64,000 nucleotides of DNA from Cytophagales bacterium. GTDB lineage: Bacteria; Bacteroidota; Bacteroidia; Cytophagales; Spirosomataceae. The stretch lies in the NCBI GenBank assembly GCA_004292855.1, contig RDXN01000051.1:1-64000 (forward strand), given 5' to 3'. Position numbers and translations under genes: made by a program. A model generated the notes under the pieces. It was not told where the DNA came from. It worked only from the letters and a program-made list of their open reading frames with translations, and made no database searches. Numbering within the stretch: position 1 is the stretch's first letter; the number at the start of each line of letters is the position of its first letter. Below are positions 8,289 through 17,108 of the stretch, one piece after another.

Positions 8289-9542
8289 TTGGAAGATGTG
8301 CAACCAAACAAACTGATTGTGCTAAAAGAAAGAAATCTCAGCGTTAATCGACTCACAGTAAGCCTGTTTCTTGGGTGTTTATTTGTATTTTTCTCGGTTA
8401 GCGCACAACGAACAAAACCGACCCCTGCTGCTACCACACGCCTGCACTTTAGTGGCGAGATGGTGCCCACCGAGCAGGCGGCTGTGTCGATGAAACTAGC
8501 CATTGCCCTCGCCGGAACAGGCGGATACCTGCGGCATGTGAACAGTTTGAAGCAGCGTTCGGCACCTTACTTCGCCGTGATCGAGCCAATTCTGGCTAAA
8601 CATAACGTTCCCAACGATTTCAAGTATATTCCACTCATCGAGAGCAACTGGAAGGCCGACGCCGTGTCGAGCGCGGGGGCTGTGGGCTACTGGCAGTTTA
8701 TGTACGAGACCGCCCGCGATATGGGTCTCAAAATTGATGGTCCCACCGACGAGCGCAAAGACCTGCGCAAATCGACCGAAGCTGCAGCCCGTTATGTGAA
8801 GTTCCTGTACAAAAAGCTGGGTTCATGGACCCTCGTGGCGGCTGCTTACAACGGAGGGGTGGGCATGATCGAAAAAAAGGTGCGCCGGGCGGGCCACCGC
8901 GACTACTACGCGCTGACCCTGAACGAAGAAACCGGGTATTATTTGTACCGCGCTTTGGCCATGAAAGAGTTATTTAATCGGGCAGGGGTGTATGCAGGTA
9001 TGGCTGACGGTGGTTTATTGGCCTCTGCCGGGAATCCCTACGAACTCGAACGCGAGCAGGCCCGGCGTATGGGGTGGCTCAACGACACCGAACCTGAACT
9101 AACGGGCCAACCCGTCGATGCTGACCCGTTCGCTACTATCAACCCTCAAACGGCGGTGATGGACAGTGTGCTGGTGCGCCTACTCGCCGACAACGCCAAA
9201 ACCAGCCACACCGCTGATTATAATTACACAGGTGACGCAACGGCCCGGCTGCTCAAAGCGGGCAAACCCAGGCTGGGCGAACGATGGGCGTTCACGCTCA
9301 CGCAGGCCATACGGATCGACGAAGACGAATTTGAGGTGGGCGATGTACTCTACGCGCTTGTCGATGATGTAGATGCTCGGGGCGTGGTCTATTTGCGAGC
9401 CACCAAACTGGTTTCGCAGGCCAACAACGTAACGGTTCCAGTCACGTTGCTGGCTATTAACCCGGTTACCGGCATGGCGGGCATCAACGTGCCCAAAACA
9501 CCCAAGCCCGATTGGGAAGTAAACTGGAAAGTGCAGTTATAG
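8289..9542 (+). CDS. Lytic transglycosylase, SLT/MltD-like (copy 3 of 3)
   Basis: 417 residues if read from TTG 8289; GTG 8319 gives a cleaner signal peptide (MLKERNLSVNRLTVSLFLGC, then VSAQ) and may be the true start. SLT domain: FKYIPLIESNW with presumed catalytic Glu118, SAGAVGYWQFMYETARDMGL, TLVAAAYNGGVGM. The linker and C-terminal beta-rich domain (GERWAFTLTQAI, VGDVLYALVDDVD) match copy 2. It should act in the periplasm on peptidoglycan. The stop is only 4 nt from the convergent photolyase stop at 9547, leaving no room for a separate terminator. Confidence 0.88.
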   Translation: MEDVQPNKLIVLKERNLSVNRLTVSLFLGCLFVFFSVSAQRTKPTPAATTRLHFSGEMVPTEQAAVSMKLAIALAGTGGYLRHVNSLKQRSAPYFAVIEPILAKHNVPNDFKYIPLIESNWKADAVSSAGAVGYWQFMYETARDMGLKIDGPTDERKDLRKSTEAAARYVKFLYKKLGSWTLVAAAYNGGVGMIEKKVRRAGHRDYYALTLNEETGYYLYRALAMKELFNRAGVYAGMADGGLLASAGNPYELEREQARRMGWLNDTEPELTGQPVDADPFATINPQTAVMDSVLVRLLADNAKTSHTADYNYTGDATARLLKAGKPRLGERWAFTLTQAIRIDEDEFEVGDVLYALVDDVDARGVVYLRATKLVSQANNVTVPVTLLAINPVTGMAGINVPKTPKPDWEVNWKVQL

Positions 9543-9546
9543 CCTG

Positions 9547-10860
9547 CTACTCCCCCTTCAATCCTTTTTTGTAGGTGTCGATAGCGCGTTGGCGGGCCAT
9601 TGCGTGATCGACCATCGGTTGAGCATACCGCAGGCTGTTGAATTCAGGCACCCATTTTCGGATATAGTCGCCTTTAGGGTCGAACTTTTCGGCCTGTGCC
9701 GTCGGGTTGAACACCCGGAAGTAGGGTGCCGCATCGGTGCCCGAACCTGCCGCCCACTGCCAGCCGCCGTTGTTGGCCGAGAGATCATAATCGCGGAGCT
9801 TTTGGGCGAAATAGCGTTCGCCCCACCGCCAGTCGATGAGCAGGTGCTTGCACAAAAACGAAGCCGTTACCATCCTGACGCGGTTGTGCATCCAACCAAT
9901 CGTGTTCAATTGGCGCATCCCGGCATCGACGAGCGGGTAGCCTGTCTCGCCCCGGCACCATTTGCCAAACTCTTCCTCGTTATTTCGCCAGGGGATGTTG
10001 TCGTACTCCCGCCGAAACGAGTTTTTCTCCACGTGGGGGTAATGATGCAACACCTGGAAATAGAAGTCGCGCCAGCACAATTCGCTCAAATACGTTGCGC
10101 CGATTCCTTCGGCTTGTCGGGCTAAATCGCGCACGCTGATGGTGCCGAAACGCAGGTGAATGCTCAACTCGCTCGTGCCCGACAGGGCCGGGTAGTCGCG
10201 GGTTTCTTTGTAGTGCCGAATCAGATCATCGCCCACCACCGACCGGGGAAATGGCTCACCCAACGGCTCAAAGTTCATGTCGGCGAGCGTTGGCGCGGGT
10301 AGGGGAGAGGGAAGTTTGAGATAGTTCTGCGCGTATTTTTGGGTGGGATAGGGTTTCAGAAAGAACGGGTCTTTCAGTTTGTCGTGCCAACGGCGGCTGT
10401 AGGGCGTGAACACTGTGTAGGGCGTGTTGCCGCCCGTGAGTACTTCGTCCTGCTCGAAAATTGTTTGGTCTTTGAAAGACTCAAATCCAATGCCGTGTTC
10501 GGCTAATAGCCCTGCCACCTGAGCGTCGCGGTTTTTGGCGTAAACTTCATAATCGCGGTTGGTATATACGCCCTCAATTTGGTATTCCCGGATCAGATCG
10601 TTCCAGATGTCGAGGGGTTTTCCGTACCGTACGATCATGCCCGACCCCATATCGGCGAGTTCGCGCCGGAGCCGCTCAACGTGGTTGTAAATAAACTCCA
10701 CACGCCGGTCGCGCCGATCTTCGAGGCCATCCAGAATCTCCCGGTCGAAAATAAACAGGGGCAACACCGGCCGACCCGATGTAAGGGCTTGGTAAAGAGC
10801 GGCATTGTCGTGCAGGCGCAGATCGCGACGTAACCAGACGACAGAAATAGGATTAGCCAT
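9547..10860 (-). CDS. phr: Deoxyribodipyrimidine photolyase, class I
   Basis: 437 residues. The photolyase N-domain (about 1-130) starts SVVWLRRDLRLHDNAALYQAL. The FAD domain has SIHLRFGTISVRDLAR, SELCWRDFYFQVL, PLVDAGMRQLNTIGWMHNRVRM and LRDYDLSANNGGWQWAAGSGTDA, the classic class I CPD photolyase signatures. The enzyme binds a cyclobutane pyrimidine dimer and splits it by electron transfer from reduced FAD. Length is slightly short of E. coli Phr (about 470) but all core blocks are present. It is followed 13 nt upstream, in the same direction, by the small TonB-C-like gene, so the two may share a transcript. Confidence 0.95.
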   Translation of the reverse strand: MANPISVVWLRRDLRLHDNAALYQALTSGRPVLPLFIFDREILDGLEDRRDRRVEFIYNHVERLRRELADMGSGMIVRYGKPLDIWNDLIREYQIEGVYTNRDYEVYAKNRDAQVAGLLAEHGIGFESFKDQTIFEQDEVLTGGNTPYTVFTPYSRRWHDKLKDPFFLKPYPTQKYAQNYLKLPSPLPAPTLADMNFEPLGEPFPRSVVGDDLIRHYKETRDYPALSGTSELSIHLRFGTISVRDLARQAEGIGATYLSELCWRDFYFQVLHHYPHVEKNSFRREYDNIPWRNNEEEFGKWCRGETGYPLVDAGMRQLNTIGWMHNRVRMVTASFLCKHLLIDWRWGERYFAQKLRDYDLSANNGGWQWAAGSGTDAAPYFRVFNPTAQAEKFDPKGDYIRKWVPEFNSLRYAQPMVDHAMARQRAIDTYKKGLKGE

Positions 10861-10872
10861 AAGGTAAGTAAG

Positions 10873-11211
10873 TTACCTCACAAACCGTAGCCGAACCGTG
10901 TATGTTTCAAACGGATTGTTGTCGGTCAGGCGAATTTTCTTGCCAGTAAGCTGCCGGGTCAGGTCGTCATTTAGCTCCTGATTGGCCGTGTGAACGGTTA
11001 ACTTAGCCAGCTTATTTGTCTCGGTTACGCTAAACGTAATGACCACAATACCTTCAAGTTTTCGTTCGCTTAATAGGGCCGGATACGACACATACGACGC
11101 TACCTGCTGGCTCAACTGAGCCGTTGACGCGGTTGTGCGTTTTGTAGTGCCGGGTTTAGCAAATAAGGTGCCTGCGGCAAAAAACAATAGAAAGAAAACA
11201 AGACGGTTCAT
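10873..11211 (-). CDS. Small periplasmic TonB C-terminal-like protein
   Basis: 112 residues with a signal peptide (MNRLVFFLLFFAAGTLFA). The mature part has the TonB-C pattern YPALLSERKLEGIVVITFSV followed by a short helix (NDDLTRQLTGKKI) and a final strand (TYTVRLRF). There is no N-terminal membrane anchor plus proline spacer as in true TonB, so it is not an energy transducer by itself. Bacteroidetes carry many free-standing TonB-C-like domains of unknown partner. It precedes the photolyase gene in the same direction with a 12-nt gap. Confidence 0.65.
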   Translation of the reverse strand: MNRLVFFLLFFAAGTLFAKPGTTKRTTASTAQLSQQVASYVSYPALLSERKLEGIVVITFSVTETNKLAKLTVHTANQELNDDLTRQLTGKKIRLTDNNPFETYTVRLRFVR

Positions 11212-11423
11212 GGCTTTAAACGCTTAGTCGGGCATACCGAGGAGTTGTGATTTGTTTGATATTATGCAAATGTTATCTCAATGTTACTAAATTGTTAACA
11301 GATAAAAAAATGGTTTGTCATTAAATCTGTTTAACCGGGATAGTGAGTCGGCTATGCAGGGGTCGAAGGAACCACCAAAAGACCTCAAAATCGCCTACTT
11401 TTACGCCGGTAAAAACCTGTTGA

Positions 11424-12320
11424 ATGATTGAACGTGTCTATAAATCAATCGCTCAGTTTCTGAGCGACCTGATTGAGTCTATTCTAACGCTCCTGCGGTT
11501 AGTGGTACAATCGCGGTGGCCCAAACCGTTGCCCCTGCGTCGGCAGGCGGTTTGTTCGGTGTTGGGCAATGGCCCCTCGTTAAGTGATACACTGCAAAAC
11601 CATCTCGCTTTTTTGCAGGAAACGGAGCTGGTTTGTGTGAACAATTTTGCGCACTCGCCCTATTTCGCGCAGCTTAGGCCTCAGAACTACGTGATTGTAG
11701 ACCCCAACTATTTCGTATTTACGGCCACCTCGACCGACCGGCCCGACATTCGCCAAACCATCGACACCTTCCGAACAGTGGTCGATTGGCCCATGACGCT
11801 GTATGTGCCTCGCTTTGCCCGGAACTCCTACGTTATTGAAACCATCCGGGCGGGGAACCCCATTATCCAGGTGGTGTTTACCAATTATTCGGTGGCGCGG
11901 GGGTTTCGATGGTTGCGACATGGGCTATACCGGTCGGGGTGGGGCATGATGCAGTCGCAAACGGTGATTGTGGCGGCTCTGTTCTTTATGATCAATCGCC
12001 GGTTCGACGTTATCTATCTGTTCGGGGCCGACCAATCGTGGCATGAGCAAATTCGACTCGACGAGGGAAATCAGGTGCTGATGCAGCAACTCCACTTCTA
12101 CGAACAAGCCAAAGATGTGGCTTACGAACCCATCTACGCTGATAAACACCGGACAAAAACCGACTCGATGGCCAACCAGTTTCTGTCGTTACACAAAGCC
12201 TTTCGGGGCTACGAGGTCCTGCGCGACTACGCCGATTCGGTAGGGGTCCGTATCTTTAACGCCAGTTCCAAAAGCTACATCGACGCGCTGGAACGCATTA
12301 CACTAAAAAGTCATTCATAG
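11424..12320 (+). CDS. DUF115/MptE-like or GT42-like protein of the glycan block
   Basis: 298 residues. After an amphipathic N-terminus comes VCSVLGNGPSLSDTL (about 44-58), ELVCVNNF, and later VIYLFGADQSWHEQIRLDEGN. The GNGPSL motif plus a following N/F segment and GADQSWHE occur in DUF115 (MptE-like, motility-associated factor) proteins and resemble sialyltransferase family GT42. These families handle nucleotide-linked acidic sugars. Sitting 99 nt before pseB and pseC, a role in transferring or processing the sugar they make is plausible. This is inference, and the exact family could not be tested. No signal peptide; probably cytoplasmic. Confidence 0.55.
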   Translation: MIERVYKSIAQFLSDLIESILTLLRLVVQSRWPKPLPLRRQAVCSVLGNGPSLSDTLQNHLAFLQETELVCVNNFAHSPYFAQLRPQNYVIVDPNYFVFTATSTDRPDIRQTIDTFRTVVDWPMTLYVPRFARNSYVIETIRAGNPIIQVVFTNYSVARGFRWLRHGLYRSGWGMMQSQTVIVAALFFMINRRFDVIYLFGADQSWHEQIRLDEGNQVLMQQLHFYEQAKDVAYEPIYADKHRTKTDSMANQFLSLHKAFRGYEVLRDYADSVGVRIFNASSKSYIDALERITLKSHS

Positions 12321-12397
12321 TCATTGCTGGTCATTTATCGTCATTCATTGTTTTGCGCAGATTCATCAATAAATGACGACAAATGACAACCAATGAC
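12320..12397. repeat. GTCATT/AATGAC-rich imperfect inverted repeat
   Basis: A 25-nt arm at 12320-12344 (GTCATTGCTGGTCATTTATC...) matches the reverse complement of 12373-12397 at 22 of 25 positions, with a 28-nt loop. Each arm contains repeated GTCATT words. It fills the gap between the DUF115-like gene and pseB. Confidence 0.55.
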
Positions 12398-12419
12398 GCG
12401 CAGAAAATGACCATCAATT

Positions 12420-13436
12420 ATGCTTGATTTAAACGGAAAATCGATTCTCATAACCGGCGGGACCGGCTCTTTTGGTAAAAAATTTGTGGAGATGGTCTAT
12501 GCCCGTTTCCCGCAGGTGAAGCGCGTGGTGATCTACTCCCGCGATGAACTGAAGCAGTTCGAGATGAGCCAACAGTACCCACATTCGATGTACAAGTCGA
12601 TCCGGTTTTTCATTGGCGACGTGCGCGACGGCGAACGGCTCAAACGCGCTTGTGAAAACATCGATGTGATTATCCATGCTGCTGCGTTGAAGCAGGTGCC
12701 TGCCGCCGAGTACAACCCGATGGAGTGCATCAAAACCAACGTATTCGGAGCCGAAAACGTGATCAACGCGGCTCTGGACTCGGGTGTGACGCGCGTAGTG
12801 GCCCTCTCGACCGACAAGGCCGCTGCCCCCATTAACCTCTACGGAGCTACCAAACTCTGCTCTGATAAGCTGTTTGTGGCCGCCAACAACATGAAAGGCG
12901 TGCGTGATCTACGCTTCTCGGTGGTTCGCTATGGCAATGTGATTGGTTCGCGGGGGTCGGTGGTGCCGTTTTTTCTGGACAAACGCAACGACGGTGTGTT
13001 GCCCATTACCCACCCCGACATGACGCGGTTCAATATCTCGCTCGAAGAAGGCGTCGAGATGGTCTTCCATGCGCTCGAACATGCCTGGGGGGGGGAGATT
13101 TTTGTACCCAAAATCCCATCGTACCGCATCACCGACGTGGCTACGGCCATTGGCCCCAACTGTGAGCAAAAACTGGTCGGTATTCGGCCCGGTGAGAAAC
13201 TCCACGAGGAAATGATTACCGAAACCGACTCACTCAATACCGTCGAGACCGACCGGTACTATGTAATTACGCCTTCGACGCCCACCTGGGACGTTGATGA
13301 CTATTTAGTGGCCTTCGACGGCAAGCGGGCAGAAATTGGTTTTAAATACAACTCTGGCACCAATACCGAGTGGCTCACCGTCGAGCAACTGCGCGATCAG
13401 ATTCGGGAGCATGTTGACCCAAACTTTGCCATATGA
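12420..13436 (+). CDS. pseB: UDP-GlcNAc 4,6-dehydratase (inverting), PseB-like
   Basis: 338 residues, extended SDR fold. NAD(P)-binding glycine motif GGTGSFGKK (13-21), then RVVIYSRDELKQFEMSQQYP-like text typical of PseB, a catalytic YGATK (Tyr141, Lys145), and RYGNVIGSRGSVVPFF. The family converts UDP-GlcNAc to the 4-keto-6-deoxy-L-arabino-hexulose intermediate, first step to pseudaminic acid or related L-altro sugars. Its stop overlaps the pseC start (ATGA), showing tight coupling. The remaining pathway genes (pseH, pseG, pseI, pseF) are not in this window, so the final sugar is uncertain. Confidence 0.93.
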   Translation: MLDLNGKSILITGGTGSFGKKFVEMVYARFPQVKRVVIYSRDELKQFEMSQQYPHSMYKSIRFFIGDVRDGERLKRACENIDVIIHAAALKQVPAAEYNPMECIKTNVFGAENVINAALDSGVTRVVALSTDKAAAPINLYGATKLCSDKLFVAANNMKGVRDLRFSVVRYGNVIGSRGSVVPFFLDKRNDGVLPITHPDMTRFNISLEEGVEMVFHALEHAWGGEIFVPKIPSYRITDVATAIGPNCEQKLVGIRPGEKLHEEMITETDSLNTVETDRYYVITPSTPTWDVDDYLVAFDGKRAEIGFKYNSGTNTEWLTVEQLRDQIREHVDPNFAI

Positions 13437-14608
13437 CGAACCCAATCCCTTACGGTCGACAGCACATTACCGAGGCCGACATTGCCGCTGTTACCAAAGC
13501 CCTGACCTCGCCGTTCCTGACGCAGGGACCAACTATCGGGCAGTTTGAAGAAGCCTTCGCCCGCTACATTGGCAGTCGCTACGCCGTGGCCGTATCCAAC
13601 GGAACGGCTGCCCTGCACTTGTGCGCAATGGCTTTGGGGGTCACAAACGGCACCAAAGTCATTACCAGCCCCATTACGTTCTCGGCTTCGGCCAACTGCG
13701 TTCGCTACTGCGGGGGCGAGGTGTACTTCGCCGACATTGACCCCGATACGCTCGTTCTCGACCCAGCCGCCGTTCGGGCTTTGCTTGAAGCACACCCCAA
13801 GGGCACGTTTGCAGGTATTATCCCTGTCGATTTCGCGGGCTACCCCGCCGACATGGTTGCTTTCCGGGCGTTGGCCGACGAGTTCGGGCTGTGGTTACTC
13901 GAAGATAGTTGCCACGCGCCGGGAGCTTCCTTTCGCGATGGGCAGAGCATCGAACACCGTGCTGGCGATGGCTCGTTGGCGGAACTGGCAATTTTCAGTT
14001 TCCACCCCGTAAAGCACATTGCTTGTGGGGAGGGGGGCATGATCACGACGAACGACGAGAAACTATATCGGCACCTGCTCCGACTCCGAACGCACGGCAT
14101 CACGAATATTGCCGCCGACTTTACTACGCCCCAACCCGGCGACCCCGAACGTGGTGGCTGGTACATGGAGCTACAGGAACTTGGCTACAACTATCGCCTA
14201 ACTGACTTTCAGGCGGCTCTGGGCCTGAGTCAACTCGACCGCGCCGATGCCATGCTAACCCGCCGACGCGAGATAGCCGCCCGCTATGACGTGGCATTTG
14301 CGGGTACTGCCGTCCGCACGATTGTACCACCCGCACATGTGGGTCATGCGTATCACCTGTACGTAATTCAGGTGCCCGACCGCAAGGGCCTGTACGATTA
14401 TCTACGGACGAAGCAGATTTTCTCGCAGGTCCATTACATCCCGGTGCATCGGATGCCGTATTATCAGCAGTTCGGCTGGAAACAGGGCGACTTCCCCCAC
14501 GCGGAGAACTATTACGCCCACGGCCTGAGCATACCGATGTTTCCCACCCTGACCGATGAAGAACAAGCCTATGTTATTCAGGAAGTCCTGGGTTTTGCGG
14601 GGGCTTAG
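13433..14608 (+). CDS. pseC: UDP-4-amino-4,6-dideoxy-sugar aminotransferase, PseC-like
   Basis: 391 residues, DegT/DnrJ/EryC1 family PLP aminotransferase. Seen: IPYGRQHITEADIAAV at the N-terminus, SNGTAALHLCAMALG, EDSCHAPGA with the PLP-contacting Asp, and the Schiff-base lysine Lys194 in FHPVKHIACGEGGMI. The C-terminal part has YNYRLTDFQAALGLSQL and VHRMPYYQQFG. It should aminate the PseB product at C4. It starts within the pseB stop codon (4-nt overlap), and the next gene's annotated start lies 53 nt inside its 3' end. Confidence 0.92.
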   Translation: MTNPIPYGRQHITEADIAAVTKALTSPFLTQGPTIGQFEEAFARYIGSRYAVAVSNGTAALHLCAMALGVTNGTKVITSPITFSASANCVRYCGGEVYFADIDPDTLVLDPAAVRALLEAHPKGTFAGIIPVDFAGYPADMVAFRALADEFGLWLLEDSCHAPGASFRDGQSIEHRAGDGSLAELAIFSFHPVKHIACGEGGMITTNDEKLYRHLLRLRTHGITNIAADFTTPQPGDPERGGWYMELQELGYNYRLTDFQAALGLSQLDRADAMLTRRREIAARYDVAFAGTAVRTIVPPAHVGHAYHLYVIQVPDRKGLYDYLRTKQIFSQVHYIPVHRMPYYQQFGWKQGDFPHAENYYAHGLSIPMFPTLTDEEQAYVIQEVLGFAGA

Positions 14609-16256
14609 TGCGCTTCCTGTTCTTTACTATTTTGTTACCCTCGCCTGCTACGCTTGGAACATGCCGTACATGGACGACTACCCCGTGCTGGTCGAGTTCC
14701 TGAACCGATGGCCCGCTGCCAACGCGTCGGCCCGGCTCGATTTGTTGCTGGAACAGAACAATTTCCACCGGGTCGTTTGGGTGAAAATGCTTGCCCTGCT
14801 GAACGTGGGCGTGACCGGCACGATCAACTTTACATTCTTGCAGTTCGTGGGCAATGCGGCTTTGTTGCTCACCGTTTGGCTGCTTTACCGGGCTAGTGAA
14901 AACCTCAACCGTTGGGCATTTCTGCCGGTTCTGTTCCTCATTTTCCAGTTTCAATCGTGGAACAACGCCTTTTGGGCAATGGCCGCCGTCTCGAACCTCT
15001 GGGCACCGGCCTGGGCCTTGTTGGCATTCTGGCTTGCGAGCCGTTCTTTCTGGCTTACTTTTCCCGTTGGACTGGCGGCCTTGCTGACCAATGGAAACGG
15101 GATTGTCGTGTTGCCTTTGCTTTGCGTTGTGCCGGTTAGTAACCGGCAAGGCCGTGAGGCCAATAAATTATCATCTAGTTCAACTTGGCCTTACGTCCAC
15201 GCGACTTACAACGGTACGGCGACCCGGACCACGCTACTTCTCACCACTCTCCTCGCCCTCTTCCTTTACTTCCGGGGCTACAATAACCCCTCCGGCCCCT
15301 CACTCGTCAGCCTACTTTCGCCCGAAAAAATTGTTCACTTACTCGCGCTCGACACGGCTTTTCTGGGGGCTATGTTTTATCATCCATCAATTGCCTGGCT
15401 GAGTCAGTTGGTGGGGGGCGCAACCCTTGTGTGGACCGGCTATCTGCTCTTAACTCGCTACGACCGGAAAAACCCGACCCTGTTCTGGTTTCTGGTGTTT
15501 CTGCACCTAACGGGTCTGATGCTGGCCGTCAATCGAATAGAAAAAGGCACCGAGTTGATGTATGCCTCACGTTACCGAAACATCACAGCTCTCATGCTGG
15601 CAACTACCTGGCTCACGGTGGCCGATGTTGCGCGAATTCTACAAACAAGAGCGCAACTTGTCTTGCGTGGGCTTGTTATGGCTGGCTCCATTGGCATCTG
15701 GGCGGTGTCGAACTACACCTACTCCAGTAAGATTGTTCGGTTTCGGGAGTTGAAGCAAACTGACCAGTTTTTGTTGCAACAGTTCGGAATAATACGAGGT
15801 TGTGCGCCCGCGTTGCAACCCGCCCAACAACTCATGCAGTTGAGGCAATCGGGCACGTTTGCGCCCTCTCCCCTGCCCATTACGGAACTAGTTTCACAAC
15901 CTGTTGCCATGAACATCCCAAGTATAATGGGCGATTCGGTGCTGTATAAAGTCGATCTGAACCAACGAGTTGGCAACTACATAGTGGTGAGCGGTTGGGC
16001 CAGATTAAAGGGCCAAAAGGCCAATTTCAACGATACATTTGTGGGTGTCCAAACGTCCGAACGTCTCCAATTCTACACGACCCTGTTTCATCAGCGACTC
16101 GACCTGGCCGACTCCGTCAACGAAAAAGACACCGGCTTCACCGCCATTTTGCCCGCTGAGGCCGCTAATCGCCCAACTGGTATTTGGGTGCGGTCGGGGG
16201 GGCAGATGGGTTTTGTGCGTCAGATCGTTGTACCCAAAACTCTACTAAACGAATAG
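14556..16256 (+). CDS. Polytopic membrane protein, probable glycan-related (GT-C/DUF6056-like)
   Basis: 566 residues. Roughly nine to ten hydrophobic helices span about 15-390, followed by a soluble C-terminal domain (about 400-566). Near the first helix is an acidic pair in NMPYMDDYPVL, the position where GT-C glycosyltransferases and DUF6056 proteins keep a catalytic or metal-binding acid. I do not recognise an exact family. It is the last gene of the glycan block, and the ATG at 14556 overlaps pseC by 53 nt; ATG 14571 is an alternative. Transfer of a lipid-linked or nucleotide sugar across the inner membrane is inference from topology and neighbours. Confidence 0.6.
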   Translation: MKNKPMLFRKSWVLRGLSALPVLYYFVTLACYAWNMPYMDDYPVLVEFLNRWPAANASARLDLLLEQNNFHRVVWVKMLALLNVGVTGTINFTFLQFVGNAALLLTVWLLYRASENLNRWAFLPVLFLIFQFQSWNNAFWAMAAVSNLWAPAWALLAFWLASRSFWLTFPVGLAALLTNGNGIVVLPLLCVVPVSNRQGREANKLSSSSTWPYVHATYNGTATRTTLLLTTLLALFLYFRGYNNPSGPSLVSLLSPEKIVHLLALDTAFLGAMFYHPSIAWLSQLVGGATLVWTGYLLLTRYDRKNPTLFWFLVFLHLTGLMLAVNRIEKGTELMYASRYRNITALMLATTWLTVADVARILQTRAQLVLRGLVMAGSIGIWAVSNYTYSSKIVRFRELKQTDQFLLQQFGIIRGCAPALQPAQQLMQLRQSGTFAPSPLPITELVSQPVAMNIPSIMGDSVLYKVDLNQRVGNYIVVSGWARLKGQKANFNDTFVGVQTSERLQFYTTLFHQRLDLADSVNEKDTGFTAILPAEAANRPTGIWVRSGGQMGFVRQIVVPKTLLNE

Positions 16257-16268
16257 CCAAAAGGATTG

Positions 16269-16299
16269 TTTCAAATGGCCGGACTATTCCGTACTTTTG
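16269..16299 (+). promoter_or_regulatory. Candidate Bacteroidetes promoter for uppS-bamA
   Basis: TTTC (16269-16272), 19 nt, then TACTTTTG (16292-16299) matches TTTG-N19-TAnnTTTG with one change. It leaves a leader of about 65 nt before the uppS ATG at 16370. This is the only promoter-like match in the gap after the membrane protein gene. Confidence 0.4.
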
Positions 16300-16369
16300 C
16301 GTTCCTTTTTTGGAACCAGGCGTATCAACTCAATCGCTTGTTAATTAATCTTAAAAGTAGGGTTTCTGC

Positions 16370-17107
16370 ATGAAGGAGGACATCGACCCAAACAATCTGC
16401 CCCAACACATAGCCGTTATCATGGACGGAAACGGACGTTGGGCTAAGCAGCAGGGAGCAGCCAGGGTGTTTGGGCACCGCAGTGCGATTAAGGCCGTGCG
16501 CGAGGTAACGGAAGGGTGCGCCGAGCTAGGCGTTAAGTACTTAACACTCTACGCGTTCTCGACCGAAAATTGGAATCGACCTAAGTTTGAGGTCGACGCG
16601 CTCATGCAGTTGCTGGTGCATACGATTCGGGGCGAGATGAAAACGCTCATGGATAACAACGTGCGGCTGGCCACCATTGGTCATACCGAGAGTCTGCCAA
16701 AAGACTGTCAGCGGGAGTTGCGGGAAGCCATGCAGGCCACTGAGCAAAATAACGGCCTAACACTCGTGTTGGCCCTGAGTTATAGCGGACGCTGGGAGAT
16801 CCTGGAGGCCGTTCGGCAGATTGCCGAGGAGGTGAAAGCCGGTACGATTGCCAGCGATGCCATCAATGAGCAAACGTTCGGGGGATACTTGACCACCCGC
16901 GACATGCCTGACCCCGAACTGATGATTCGGACGAGTGGCGAAATGCGGATTAGTAACTTTTTGCTGTGGCAGCTTGCTTATTCTGAATTATATATGCCCG
17001 ACGTGCTGTGGCCCGACTTCAGGAAACCACACCTGTACGAGGCAATTTTAAGTTATCAGAACCGCGAACGTCGGTTCGGTAAAACCAGTGAACAACTTGT
17101 TAAATAG
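16370..17107 (+). CDS. uppS: Isoprenyl transferase (undecaprenyl diphosphate synthase)
   Basis: 245 residues, cis-prenyltransferase family. The catalytic start MDGNGRWAKQ has Asp19 as the diphosphate/Mg ligand; YAFSTENW and the C-terminal RTSGEMRISNFLLWQLAYSE complete the signatures. It adds isopentenyl units to farnesyl diphosphate to give the C55 carrier lipid used for peptidoglycan and surface glycan assembly, in the cytoplasm at the membrane. It is immediately followed by bamA, with the longest bamA reading overlapping by 20 nt; uppS-bamA linkage is a conserved Bacteroidetes arrangement. Confidence 0.96.
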   Translation: MKEDIDPNNLPQHIAVIMDGNGRWAKQQGAARVFGHRSAIKAVREVTEGCAELGVKYLTLYAFSTENWNRPKFEVDALMQLLVHTIRGEMKTLMDNNVRLATIGHTESLPKDCQRELREAMQATEQNNGLTLVLALSYSGRWEILEAVRQIAEEVKAGTIASDAINEQTFGGYLTTRDMPDPELMIRTSGEMRISNFLLWQLAYSELYMPDVLWPDFRKPHLYEAILSYQNRERRFGKTSEQLVK

Positions 17108-17108
17108 A

